DNA from: Anaerolineales bacterium | GTDB taxonomy: Bacteria; Chloroflexota; Anaerolineae; 4572-78; J111 | Assembly: GCA_012032575.1 (NCBI GenBank) | Contig: JAAUSP010000337.1 | Location: 1 to 8,052 of the forward strand | Reading direction: 5' to 3' | DNA: 8,052 nt | Shown: one piece after another, positions 1 through 7,835 of the stretch | Numbering within the stretch: the first letter of the stretch is position 1 | Layout: the number at the start of each line of letters is the position of its first letter | Translations under genes and position numbers: made by a program | Notes under the pieces: generated by a model | Seen by the model: the letters and a program-made list of their open reading frames with translations, nothing else | What the model was told of the DNA's origin: nothing | Databases searched by the model: none

Positions 1-505
1 TTTGACGGCCCTACCGCCGCCTCAGGTCAGCGGATTTTATACCATTGATACCCTGCTGGCCGGCGATATGCCTCTCTTCGGCGATGCCCTGCTGCATTTA
101 ATTCTGCCTGTCGCCAGCCTGGTCTTAAGTTTGCTGGCTCTGGCCGCTCGGTTGACCCAGGCAGCGGTGCGAGAAGAGCTACAAAAGGGGTATGTTCGCA
201 CCGCCCGCAGCAAGGGCTTATCAGAGCAGGCTATATTGGGGAGACATATACTCAAGAATGCGCTCAACCCGGTGTTAACGATGCTGGGATTGCAGTTCGG
301 TTGGCTGTTGGGCGGAACCATCCTGGTTGAAGCTGTTTTCTCCTGGCCCGGCATTGGTCTGTATGCCTTCGAAGCATTCAAAACCTTTGATTACGCCCCC
401 ATCCAGGCCCTGACCCTGCTCATTACTTTTGTCTTTGTTTTGGTCAACTTGCTCGTAGATTTGACCTATCCGCTGCTCGATCCGCGTTTGCGGCAATCTG
501 CCTGA
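1..505 (+). CDS. DppB-type ABC transporter permease, 3' half (5' truncated by window)
   Basis: Membrane permease of a peptide/nickel-type (Dpp/Opp) importer. About 167 residues are visible in frame 2, ending at TGA 503-505. A TTG at 2-4 is in frame but is not the true start: by comparison with the intact-length relative at 4154-5183, this fragment begins near its residue 177, so roughly half the protein lies upstream. Visible parts are an external loop containing GFYTIDTLL, hydrophobic spans, the cytoplasmic EAA-type coupling loop (TARSKGL ... HILKNALNP), the signature GGTILVEAVFSWPGIG, and a C-terminal hydrophobic span ending DPRLRQSA. The fragment carries no frameshift. A related permease gene starts 15 nt after its stop, so the two probably form a heterodimeric channel in one operon. 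The matching binding protein and ATPases of this first set are not in the window unless shared with the downstream set. The family call is secure; the substrate is unknown. Confidence 0.93.
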   Translation, partial: LTALPPPQVSGFYTIDTLLAGDMPLFGDALLHLILPVASLVLSLLALAARLTQAAVREELQKGYVRTARSKGLSEQAILGRHILKNALNPVLTMLGLQFGWLLGGTILVEAVFSWPGIGLYAFEAFKTFDYAPIQALTLLITFVFVLVNLLVDLTYPLLDPRLRQSA

Positions 506-520
506 GGGTGAGCCTTGATT

Positions 521-1395
521 ATGGGAGAAGCCATTCAAATCCGTAGCAATCTATTAAGCCGTACCCCCATCGCTGAACTGCTACGGCAGAGGCGGGTGCG
601 GGTCAACTGGATGACGCTCTGGTCGGGTCTGGTAGTGGCTATCGTTGGACTGGCCATTGTTTTTCCTGCGTTACTGGCTACCCATGACCCGCTGGCGCTG
701 ACGGTCAAAGACCGGCTGAAGCCGCCCAGCGCCGAACATTGGTTTGGTACCGATGGGGCCGGGCGCGATATTTACAGCCGTATGGTCTATGGGTCGCGCT
801 ATTCCATCGGCATGACTCTGATTGTGGTTCTATCGGCGGCAGCGCTGGGGACCCTCTGGGGTGGTCTGGCCGGTTTTTAGGCGGCCGCCTCGATCAAATC
901 ATGATGCGTCTGGTGGATGTTCTTTCTGGCTTTTCCCTATTTCATCCTGGCCCTGGCAGTTGCCAGCGCCTGGGCCGGGGCATGACCAGCGCCATATTAG
1001 CCCTGGTGCTGGTCTGGTGGCCGGGCTATGCTCGTATGGTCCGGGGCCAGGTGCTGAGCATCAAAAAGGAGCTTTTTGTCGAAGCGGCCAGGGCGATGGG
1101 GGTGCCGGGCTGGCGGATCATCCTGCGCCATATCCTGCCACAAACCACCAACGAACTCAACGCCCGTATCACGCTGGACCTGGGTTACGTCTTGCTGGCG
1201 TTGACCGGCTTGAGTTTCCTGGGATTGGGCGCACAAAACCCTACCCCCGAATGGGGGCTGATGGTAGCCGACTCTCGCCTGTTTATTTTTCGGGCCTGGT
1301 GGTATGGAGTGCTGCCGGGGCTGGTCATCTTCTTTACCGTCCTGGCTTTTATGACTTTTGGCGATGCTGTTGTCGAGCGCCAATTTCGCCGGTGA
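521..1395 (+). CDS. DppC-type ABC transporter permease (first copy), reading frame broken three times in this sequence
   Basis: Second permease subunit of the upstream Dpp/Opp-type importer. After three one-base corrections it is 291 aa, the usual DppC size. The N-terminus has one membrane span (about residues 32-52) and then PPSAEHWFGTDGAGRDIYSR, the classic DppC block. The EAA coupling loop is at E188-A-A ... G194 ... H204-I-L-P207, followed by LTGLSFLGLGAQNPTPEWG. The indels are a missing T in the T run 874-878 (the frame otherwise stops at TAG 878-880), an extra T in 923-925, and a missing C at 969-970. Corrected, the joins read GLAGFLGGRLD, DVLLAFPYFILA and ASALGRGMTSAI, all family-typical. 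ATG 521 is chosen. TTG 515 is an in-frame alternative that sits closer to the GAGG at 504-507, within the end of the upstream gene. The gene ends 27 nt before the SDR. Sequencing error is the likely cause of the breaks; a true pseudogene is less likely. Confidence 0.9.
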
Positions 1396-1422
1396 AACCG
1401 GAGACAGGCTGGGTATTTAACA

Positions 1423-2187
1423 ATGGGCAAACTCAAGGAACAGGTCGCCATTGTGACGGGAGGAAGCGTGGGCATTGGCCGGGCCACAGCCAGGCTTTTT
1501 GCCAGGGAAGGCGCTAAAGTCGTTATCGCCGCCCGTCGCTCTGAAAGGGTCGGCTCGGTGGCCGGAGAGATTGCTAAAGAGGGTGGCGAGTGCCTGGCTG
1601 TGCCTACAGATGTAAGCAAGTGGCCGCAGGTTGAACATTTAGTCCGGACTGCCCTGGATTCCTATGGCCGGATTGATATTCTGCTCAACAATGCCGGGAT
1701 ACTACCTTCACCGAGGGCTTTGGCCGAGATGGAAGAGGCTGAATGGGACCACGTTTTTGCCGTAAATACCAAGAGCATCTATTACACCGTGCGGGCCGTC
1801 TGGCCGGTCATGGTAGAGCAGGGGGGCGGGGTGATTGTTAATACGGCCTCGGTTGTCGCCTTCCGCGGAACAGCCGGCCTGGCTGCTTACTGCGCTACAA
1901 AGGCAGCCATCGTCATGTTGACCAAGTCGCTGGCGTTAGAAGGGGCGACTCTGGGGATTCGGGCTAACTGTGTTTGCCCTGGTTTCATTGATACACCCAT
2001 GAATAAGCGGCTAGGTGCGCTCCAACCTGATCAAGATATGTGGCTTAATGACATGCTTGACCGTATCCCCTTACATCGAGCCGGTAGCCCGGAAGAGATT
2101 GCTCGGGCCAATCTGTTTCTGGCTTCGGCGGATTCATCCTATATGACGGGCCAGTCAATGATACTGGACGGTGGAGTTTCAGCTTGA
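1423..2187 (+). CDS. Classical short-chain dehydrogenase/reductase (SDR, FabG-like), NADP(H) probable
   Basis: An intact 254-aa cytoplasmic oxidoreductase, full length for a classical SDR. The Rossmann glycine motif TGGSVGIG is at residues 12-19, Asp63 lies in the adenine-contacting position (TDV), NNAG is at 89-92, and Asn115, Ser143, Tyr156 and Lys160 form the Asn-Ser-Tyr-Lys catalytic set (YCATK). C185-P-G is the usual post-active-site turn, and the C-terminus is the typical GQSMILDGG. The second beta strand ends in VIAARRSER, basic and without the acidic residue that usually selects NAD, so NADP(H) is inferred. The ATG at 1423 has only a weak purine stretch upstream (GGAGA near 1400-1404). 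It follows dppC-1 by 27 nt in the same direction, so it is probably cotranscribed, and may act on the imported compound or a breakdown product. FabG-type fatty-acid reduction is possible, but no other fatty-acid gene is nearby. The specific substrate is not deducible. Confidence 0.95.
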   Translation: MGKLKEQVAIVTGGSVGIGRATARLFAREGAKVVIAARRSERVGSVAGEIAKEGGECLAVPTDVSKWPQVEHLVRTALDSYGRIDILLNNAGILPSPRALAEMEEAEWDHVFAVNTKSIYYTVRAVWPVMVEQGGGVIVNTASVVAFRGTAGLAAYCATKAAIVMLTKSLALEGATLGIRANCVCPGFIDTPMNKRLGALQPDQDMWLNDMLDRIPLHRAGSPEEIARANLFLASADSSYMTGQSMILDGGVSA

Positions 2188-2206
2188 CCGGCGCGAGGAG
2201 AGGGCG

Positions 2207-2242
2207 ATGGCCGAGAAGCGGCTGGATGAAAAAGTCGCCTGA
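2207..2242 (+). CDS. Candidate 11-residue leader or remnant ORF with a strong ribosome binding site
   Basis: In the spacer between the SDR and the binding-protein gene, GAGGAG at 2195-2200 stands 6 nt before ATG 2207, a well-spaced Shine-Dalgarno. The ORF codes for only MAEKRLDEKVA before TGA. No attenuator-like run of one amino acid and no membrane span is visible, so no function is proposed. It could be a regulatory leader peptide, the broken start of a longer gene, or chance. A second short ORF in another frame (ATG 2226, stop 2343-2345, 39 aa, Lys-rich) overlaps the start of the binding-protein gene by ATGA but has no good ribosome site. Confidence 0.25.
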   Translation: MAEKRLDEKVA

Positions 2243-2247
2243 TCCAA

Positions 2248-2273
2248 TTCCAGGGAAAGGGGGTAAACTGGAA
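2248..2273. repeat. 6-bp inverted repeat in the spacer (possible operator, weak)
   Basis: TTCCAG at 2248-2253 is mirrored exactly by CTGGAA at 2268-2273 with a purine-rich 14-nt gap. It lies about 70 nt upstream of the binding-protein start, where a transcription-factor site would be plausible. Arms this short arise often by chance. No convincing -35/-10 pair was found in 2188-2341, so this is only a candidate. Confidence 0.15.
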
Positions 2274-2329
2274 GCAAAGTGTGCCAAGAAGACAACCGGC
2301 CGTATTGAATCAATGTTGAGTTTAATAAA

Positions 2330-2335
2330 AGGAGG
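2330..2335 (+). promoter_or_regulatory. Consensus Shine-Dalgarno for the solute-binding protein
   Basis: AGGAGG lies 6 nt before ATG 2342 in an A-rich context. It is the strongest ribosome site in the window and fixes the start of the binding-protein gene. High translation of the binding protein relative to the permeases is normal for such importers. Confidence 0.85.
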
Positions 2336-2341
2336 AAAAAG

Positions 2342-4083
2342 ATGAAAACTTACCATTGGGTTGGAATAATCGGATTGCTGATAGTGACCTTTTTGGTCGC
2401 GACCGCGTGTGGCGGGGGTCAGGCCACGCCCGAGGTGTCAGCGCCAACGACAGCACCAGAGCAGGAAGCGCCTGCGGTCGCAGTTACGGAAGAAGCTGCT
2501 GAAGCCGCGGCGGAACCAACCGAGGCTGCATCAGAAGCGGCCGAAAGTGAAGCACCCGCCGGTACTGGTGGAGAAAATATACTTACTGTGGGTATCCCCG
2601 GCGACATCGAGACGCTGGACCCCTCATTTGGCGCGGCTGAAATGGCCAATACCGTTCTGAAAAATATCTATGACCAGCCTGTGCGTTATGTGCGTCAGGA
2701 AACCTCCGAGGGTTACACGATTGCCGATGTGACCCAAATGGAAGGCGCAGTCTGGGAATCATTTGAACTCCAGCCGGATGGGGTCACTTACAAAATCAGA
2801 GTGCGCCCTGGTATAAAGTTCCATGAAACCGGCAATGAGATTACGGCTGAGACAATTAAATATAAATTTGAGCGGGCTTTTGGGGTGGCGGTCAGCGACC
2901 AATGGGTCGCCAATACAGCAGGAGTATCCGGCCTTGATCAAATTACGATAGGCGGTGAATATGATCTGACCATCAAGCTCAAAGCCCCGAATCCTCTTTT
3001 CCTACCCCTCATGCGCGATCAGGATTTTGGCATCATAGACCCTGAAGCAATCAAGGCTAACACCACAAGCGATGATCCCTGGGCCACCGCCTGGTTGGCT
3101 AAGAACTACGCCGGTTCCGGCGAATTTTATGTCGAAAGCTGGACACCGGGCGCTGAGATGATTTTGGCGGCCAATCCTGATTACTGGGCCGGTAAAGCCT
3201 GCTTTGATAAAGTGGTCCTCAAAATAATTCCCGACTCGGCCAACCGGGCCTTACTTTTAAGCCAGGGCGCCATTGACATCGCTACCAACCTGAGCGTAGA
3301 CGAGGTTGAGTCGCTGCGGGGTACGGACGGGGTAAAGATTCTCTCTATCCCTTCACGAAACCAGGTATTGTTGGGCATGAACAACGCCATGGCCCCCTTT
3401 GACAATGTCAAAGTACGCCAGGCACTGTCGTATGCCGTGCCCTATGAGCAGATTGTCCAGGATGTTTTCAAGGGGCAGGGCAATGTCTCTCAAAGCAACT
3501 TTGCGCGTCTGGCCCAATTTTTTTGATCCAAATTATTGGCCTTACAAGTATGATCCCGAAAAAAGCCAAAGCTCTGCTGGCGGAAGCTGGCATGGCTGAT
3601 GGCTTATCCTTCAAGCTGTCCATTCCGACAGGTGACGCCGAGATGGAAGGCGTAGCGGTGGTGCTGCAAAATGCTTTCCGTGATGTCGGTGTAGAGATGG
3701 AAATCGAAAAGCTGGCCGCCGGGCCTTTCTTTGAAGGCTTGAGCAAGCGCAGCCATCAAGCCTGGATGCGGACCGCCCTGAATTATGTAGATGATCCCTT
3801 TTATCACTTGTTCCTGTGGTACAAGACGGACACTGTTATTAACTGGTTCAAATACAGCAATCCGCGCATTGATGAAATCACCGATCTGCTGGCGACGGAG
3901 TTAGACCCGCAGAAACGCAAGGAACTGGCTAGCGAAACCCAAAAAATTATCAACGAGGAAGCCCCGGCGCTGTATGTGGGTGAACTCAATGTGTTGGTCG
4001 CCATGCGCGAGGACATCACCGGCTTTGTGCTCGAGCCGGATCATCTCTGGTCGTTCTACGAGTTGTGCCGGGAGAAGAAATAG
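2342..4083 (+). CDS. Peptide/nickel-type ABC transporter substrate-binding lipoprotein (family 5), two frameshifts in this sequence
   Basis: Extracytoplasmic receptor that would deliver solute to the permeases downstream. Corrected length is 579 aa, within the SBP_bac_5 range. The signal peptide is residues 1-22, with a hydrophobic core and the lipobox-like VATAC, making Cys23 the lipidated residue. Residues 24-77 form a tether that is Ala/Glu/Pro/Thr-rich with no Lys or Arg. The binding domain starts near residue 79 with ILTVGIPGDIETLDPS, then VLKNIYDQPVRY, the family-typical YKIRVRPGIKFHETG, NPDYWAG, and VRQALSYAVPYEQIV. The frame stops early at TGA 3524-3526 because the T run 3518-3524 has one T too many. 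A second extra base lies in the A run 3559-3564. Corrected, the join reads QFFDPNYWPYKYDPEKAKALLAEAG without the premature stop, and the rest continues to TAG 4081-4083. Both breaks fit sequencing error. The solute is unknown: oligopeptides are the default, but the adjacent HyuB gene suggests a cyclic amide or related compound. Confidence 0.92.
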
Positions 4084-4090
4084 CTGCTTT

Positions 4091-4136
4091 AGCTGGGGAG
4101 CGGAACTGAAAAAATTCCTGTCTCTGCTCCCTGGCT
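4091..4136 (+). promoter_or_regulatory. Intercistronic hairpin between the binding-protein and permease genes
   Basis: The arm AGCTGGGGAGC (4091-4101) pairs with GCTCCCTGGCT (4126-4136) over 11 consecutive positions in RNA, nine Watson-Crick and two G-U. The 24-nt loop contains a possible inner GGAA/TTCC pairing (4102-4105 with 4115-4118). It starts 7 nt after the binding-protein stop. There is no U run after it, so it is not a standard intrinsic terminator. In other importers (for example the malE-malF interval of E. coli) a structure in this place protects the binding-protein mRNA and lowers permease expression. The same role is inferred here. Confidence 0.5.
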
Positions 4137-4153
4137 GTAAAGAAAGGTTGTTG

Positions 4154-5183
4154 ATGCAAGCTGTCTGGCAAGAGTGGGGGCTTTACCTGGGGCGGCGTTT
4201 GCTCCAGCTCATGATTGTGCTGCTGGGGTTGGCGGCGATAACCTTTGTCGTCACCCGCTTTTTGGGCAATCCTGTTTATCTGCTGGCCGGCGTTCAGGCT
4301 GATGAAAAAACCATCGAAACCATAACTCGGCGGTTGGGCCTGGATCGCCCCTTATGGGAGCAATACCTGATTTATGTAGCCAACCTGGCTCACGGCGACC
4401 TGGGAGTCTCGCGTTTTACTTCCAATCCGGTTATGGTTGATATAGGCCGGCGGCTGCCGGCGACCCTGGAACTATCCACTGCGGCTCTTCTGCTGGGCAT
4501 TGCCTGGACCGTTCCGTTAGGGCTGCTGGCGGCCCGGCACAAACGAAGCTGGCTGGACCGTCTGGCGCAAGGGTTGGTTGAAGCGGGAGTGGCCATTCCT
4601 AGCTTCTGGTTGGGCCTGCTGCTGGTCTACCTGCTTTTCTATCAATTGAATCTATTTCCTGCCCCGCTGGGGCGACTCGGCCCGACCGCTACCGCGCCAC
4701 CGTATGTGACCGGCCTTTACACGGTGGACAGCCTGCTGATGGGTAATTGGGAAGCTTTTCGTGCTGCCCTCAGCCATCTGGCTTTACCGGCGATTACCCT
4801 GGCTTTTACCTCCTGCCCGCCCAATTTTACAGATTACCCGCAATGCCATGGTCGAAATTCTGCGCAGCGATTATATTCGGGCCGCTCGCAGCAACGGCAT
4901 CCCGGAACGGACCATATTTTTGCGCTATGCTCTCAAAAATGCTCTGCTGCCAGTGACCACGATGATCGCCATGACGTATGGTTATCTGTTGGGGGGTACT
5001 GTTCTGGTTGAGGTTGTCTTTGCCTGGCCCGGGCTGGGGTTGTATGCCGTGGACGCCATGAATAACTCCGACTACGAACCGATTGTCGGCGTGGTTTTGC
5101 TGAGTGCTATTATTTATGTGGTTATCTATTTAATTACCGACATTTTGCATTTCATAATTGATCCGCGCCTGAGAGCGCAGTGA
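4154..5183 (+). CDS. DppB-type ABC transporter permease (second copy), two frameshifts in this sequence
   Basis: Membrane permease paired with the DppC at 6972-7835. Corrected length is 343 aa, normal for DppB. ATG 4154 is chosen because GAAAGG at 4142-4147 lies 6 nt upstream and because the N-terminal LGRRLLQLMIVLLGLAAITF is the expected first span. Later come FLGNPVYLLAG, RLGLDRPLWEQYL, ARRLP-like GRRLPATLELS, and the external loop with GLYTVDSLL. The EAA-type coupling loop is near residues 244-263 (AARSNGI ... ALKNALLPV), then GGTVLVEVVFAWPGLG and the end DPRLRAQ. A C is missing at 4809-4810 and a T is missing in the T run 4825-4828. With both restored the join reads LAFTLLPAQFLQITRNAM. 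The C-terminal half clearly resembles the truncated DppB at the window start, so the two are paralogues. It is followed after 24 nt by hyuB. Confidence 0.92.
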
Positions 5184-5207
5184 AGCCTGCTCGACCAAGA
5201 GGAAGCC

Positions 5208-6979
5208 GTGAAAAATATCGTCCAGCCTGTTCAAACATTGCCAGAAGTTGATCCTGTCACCACAGAGATTATCCGTAATGCCTTCCTGGCCGCAGCCGAG
5301 GATATGCGGGCGACACTGTGGCGCAGTGCCTTTTCGCCGGTCATTTATGAAATGAAAGATTGCAGCGTGGCCCTGTTCGACGAAAAAGCCCAACTGCTGG
5401 CTCAGGCGCCCGGCTTGCCCTTTTTTCTCGGGGCGCTGGGTGAAGTGGTCCAGGTAGTCATTCAGCATGTGGGTCTGGATAATTTCCATGAGGGTGACGT
5501 ATTCATCCTGAACGACCCCTATCTGACCGGCTCACACCTGAATGATGTGGATATACTTTCCCCTATCCTCTATCACGGCCAATTGGTGGGCTTTGCCATT
5601 ACCCGCGCTCACTGGCTGGATATGGGTTCCAAAGAAGCAGCCTATGCCGTTGACAGCACCGAAATCTATCAGGAAGGATTGCGCCTGGGACCGGTCAAGA
5701 TTGCGGAGCGCGGCCAGCTTGTCGCCGATGTCATAGACCTGATTGCCCGCAACAGCCGACTGCCTTACTCGCTCAAGGGAGATATGCACGCGCAGATTGC
5801 CGCTTGCCGTATCGGCGAACGACGCTATCGTGAACTGTTGGATCGGTTTGGTCTGGAATGGTGCAAACCAGCATGGCGGCCATCTTTACAATTACCGAAA
5901 CGCTGGAACGTGAAGCAATTGCGGCCATTCCTGATGGCTTGTACCAGGCTGAAGGCTATCAGGATAATGATTTCCAATCGGCTGAACCAATTCCGGTTAA
6001 GGTAAAAGTAACGGTGCGAGGTTCAGAGATCATAGTCAGCACCCACGGCTCCAGCCGGCAACGCCCCGGTTGTACCAACTGTGGTTTTGTTCAGACCCTC
6101 TCGGCCATTCGTCTGGCCTGTAAATTCCTCATCCGGCCTGACCTGGGGGTAACCGGAGGCAGTTTCCGCTCGCTCAAAGTGGAGGTTGAACCCGGCTCTA
6201 TTTTCGCTGCTCAGGAACCGGCAGCCTGTCTGCAATATGGTTCTCACACCATGCTGTTGGTAGATTTGATCATCAAGGCCCTGGCTCCCGCTCTGCCGGA
6301 GCGGGTCACTGCCGGTCTACCCGGTGATGCCTGGAATGTTATCATCGTCGGGCCGCATCCCAAAGAGCGAGGGCTGTTTATGTGCCTGGAGTCAACTGCC
6401 GGGGGATGGGGCGCCAGCGCCCACGCCGACGGTGATAGTGGCGTGATTCATTTTGCTGCCGGTGATTTCAAAAATCTACCTGTCGAAACACTGGAAAACA
6501 AATATCCAATCCGGGTTGACCGGTATGCCCTGGGTACAGATACGGGCGGGCCAGGCCGGTTCCGGGGGGGGCTGAATATCGTGCGGGATTACGAAGTGCT
6601 GGCCAATCATAGCCGTTTGAGCCTGTGGTTTGAACGCACAATTACCCCTCAATGGGGGCTTTTTGGCGGCAAGCCTGGGGCTGTGCCCAAAGTTATCTTT
6701 GAACCGGATACCGAGCGCCAGCAAATCTTGTTGAAGATTAATCATTTGCCTGTTGCTGCCGGGGCCAGACTGCGAGCCTTCACCAGCGGCGGTGGCGGTT
6801 ATGGGCCGGCCTGGAAACGAGATGTCTCGCGGGTACGCGAAGATGTGCTGGATGGCTATGTGAGTCAGGCCGCCGCCGCCGCCGAATATGGGGTTCATTT
6901 TAACCCGTACATGGCAGTTGACGAGGATAAGACCCATTTAACCCGGTCTGAACTTGCCGGAAAAGTGTTCAATGAATAA
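5208..6979 (+). CDS. hyuB: Hydantoinase B / oxoprolinase-family subunit (HyuB-like), one frameshift in this sequence
   Basis: Cytoplasmic enzyme subunit of the family (PF02538) that includes N-methylhydantoinase B, the B half of 5-oxoprolinase, caprolactamase and acetone/acetophenone carboxylase subunits. These open or carboxylate their substrate with ATP, usually with a HyuA partner. Corrected length is 590 aa. Family blocks in order: DPVTTEIIRNAF at the N-terminus, N102-D-P-Y, a HLND block, R133-A-H135-W-L-D138-M-G (candidate metal-site region by family analogy), D149-STEIYQEGLR, KGDMHAQIAACRIGERR, GGWGA (399-403), GGPGRFRGG (447-455), and the C-terminal SGGGGYG (527-533) with RVREDVLDGYVS. 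An A is missing at 5857-5858; corrected, the join reads FGLEMVQTSMAAIF. GTG 5208 is the only sensible start, with GAGGA at 5199-5203. It lies between two permease genes of one importer and overlaps the next gene by 8 nt, implying coupled expression. The exact reaction cannot be assigned. Confidence 0.9.
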
Positions 6980-7835
6980 GCTGCGCCCATCCGAACTGGC
7001 CCTGCCTCAACGCGCCGCCCCAACCCCGCCTGGCCTGGCGGGTGTGATCGCACCGGTGTACTGGTTGGTGCTGTTTTTTGTCATTATTGCGATTTTGGCG
7101 CCCTGGCTGGCCACCTATGATCCACTTGAGCCTGACCCGGCTAAAAAATTGCAGCCGCCTTCGGCGGAGCATTGGTTTGGCACGGACTCGTTTGGGATGG
7201 ATGTCTACTCGCGGGTGCTTTATGCCACCCGAACTGATTTCTCAGTTGCCCTGGCCGCTATAACCCTGGCTGTACTTATCGGGGTGCCCCTGGGAGTCAT
7301 CGCCGGTTATCAGCGAGGCCTGGTTGATGAGGTGCTCACCCGGCTGGTCGAAGTCATTCAGGCTTTTCCACTGTTTCTGTTTGCTATGGTTATTTTTGCA
7401 GCAGTGGGCAGCAACACATTCAACCTGATCGTCATCATTGCCTTTATCAATATCCCGATCTATCTCAAATTAGTCCGCAGTGTTGTTCTGCCTCTAAAAT
7501 CGGCCGATTTTGTTCTGGCGGCCCGCTGCGCCGGCAACTCAACCCCGGCCCTGCTGCTGAATCACATTTTGCCCAATGCCCTGGGGCCGGTTTTTGCTCA
7601 GTTTTCACTGAGCTGCGCCTATGCTATTCAGCTTATTGCCGGGTTGAGTTTTATCGGGCTGGGGGTCAAAGTACCGCATCCTGAGTGGGGTTCGATGATC
7701 CAGGTTGGCGCGTCTCACATTGTCTTTGGCAGGTGGTGGCCATCGGTTTTTCCGGGCCTGGCCGTTTTCCTGGCTGTATTCACCTTGAATCGCCTGGGGC
7801 ACCGGATTCGAGACCTTTATACCAGAGAGGCTTGA
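6972..7835 (+). CDS. DppC-type ABC transporter permease (second copy), intact
   Basis: Partner of the DppB at 4154-5183; 287 aa and unbroken. ATG 6972 is chosen over the earlier in-frame TTG 6954 because GGAAAAG (6959-6965) sits 6 nt before it. This start overlaps the hyuB stop by 8 nt (6972-6979), typical of translational coupling. There is a first span near residues 27-47, then the DppC block QPPSAEHWFGTDSFGMDVYSR, spans around LAAITLAVLIGVPLGVIAGY and FPLFLFAMVIFAAVG, and the coupling loop L182-A-A-R ... G188 ... H198-I-L-P201. The first position of the EAA motif is Leu rather than Glu, a common drift. GLSFIGLGVKVPHPEWG follows, and the C-terminal span ends RIRDLYTREA. It shares the HWFGTD region with the DppC at 521-1395 but differs elsewhere, so the copies are paralogues, not a recent duplication. 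Confidence 0.95.
   Translation: MNKLRPSELALPQRAAPTPPGLAGVIAPVYWLVLFFVIIAILAPWLATYDPLEPDPAKKLQPPSAEHWFGTDSFGMDVYSRVLYATRTDFSVALAAITLAVLIGVPLGVIAGYQRGLVDEVLTRLVEVIQAFPLFLFAMVIFAAVGSNTFNLIVIIAFINIPIYLKLVRSVVLPLKSADFVLAARCAGNSTPALLLNHILPNALGPVFAQFSLSCAYAIQLIAGLSFIGLGVKVPHPEWGSMIQVGASHIVFGRWWPSVFPGLAVFLAVFTLNRLGHRIRDLYTREA

Noticed and set aside
878..880. Reading the stops at 878-880 and 3524-3526 as ends of genuine short genes.
   Set aside because: The homologous protein continues immediately in another frame in both cases, with no new start or ribosome site, and a one-base change restores the family sequence.
997..1383. Minus-strand open frames over dppC-1, and similar ones at 1185-1619, 2045-2356, 5130-5489 and 6476-6937.
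   Set aside because: All lie opposite clear + strand coding sequence, lack credible ribosome sites and show no recognisable domain. The 2045-2356 frame also covers the spacer but has the same weaknesses.
822..1517. Long open frame overlapping dppC-1 and the SDR start on the + strand.
   Set aside because: It is Pro/Gly/Trp-rich with no family resemblance, while the DppC blocks are in other frames. It is a shadow frame that briefly looks open because of the GC content.
3518..3565. T7 and A6G runs in the binding-protein gene as programmed frameshift or transcriptional slippage sites.
   Set aside because: Both runs could slip and both would need a -1 type correction, but two such sites 40 nt apart in a receptor gene would be wasteful. 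Seven similar breaks in the window lie in runs of only 2-5 bases, which do not slip well. One shared cause, sequence error, explains all nine.
4091..4140. The hairpin after the binding-protein gene as an intrinsic terminator.
   Set aside because: No U-rich run follows the stem (GTAAAGAAAGG instead), and the permease gene with its own ribosome site begins 18 nt later.
3974..4153. N-terminal extension of the second DppB back to 3974.
   Set aside because: This upstream part overlaps the end of the binding-protein gene in another frame, is Cys/Ser-rich, and precedes the proper ribosome site. The family N-terminus begins at ATG 4154.
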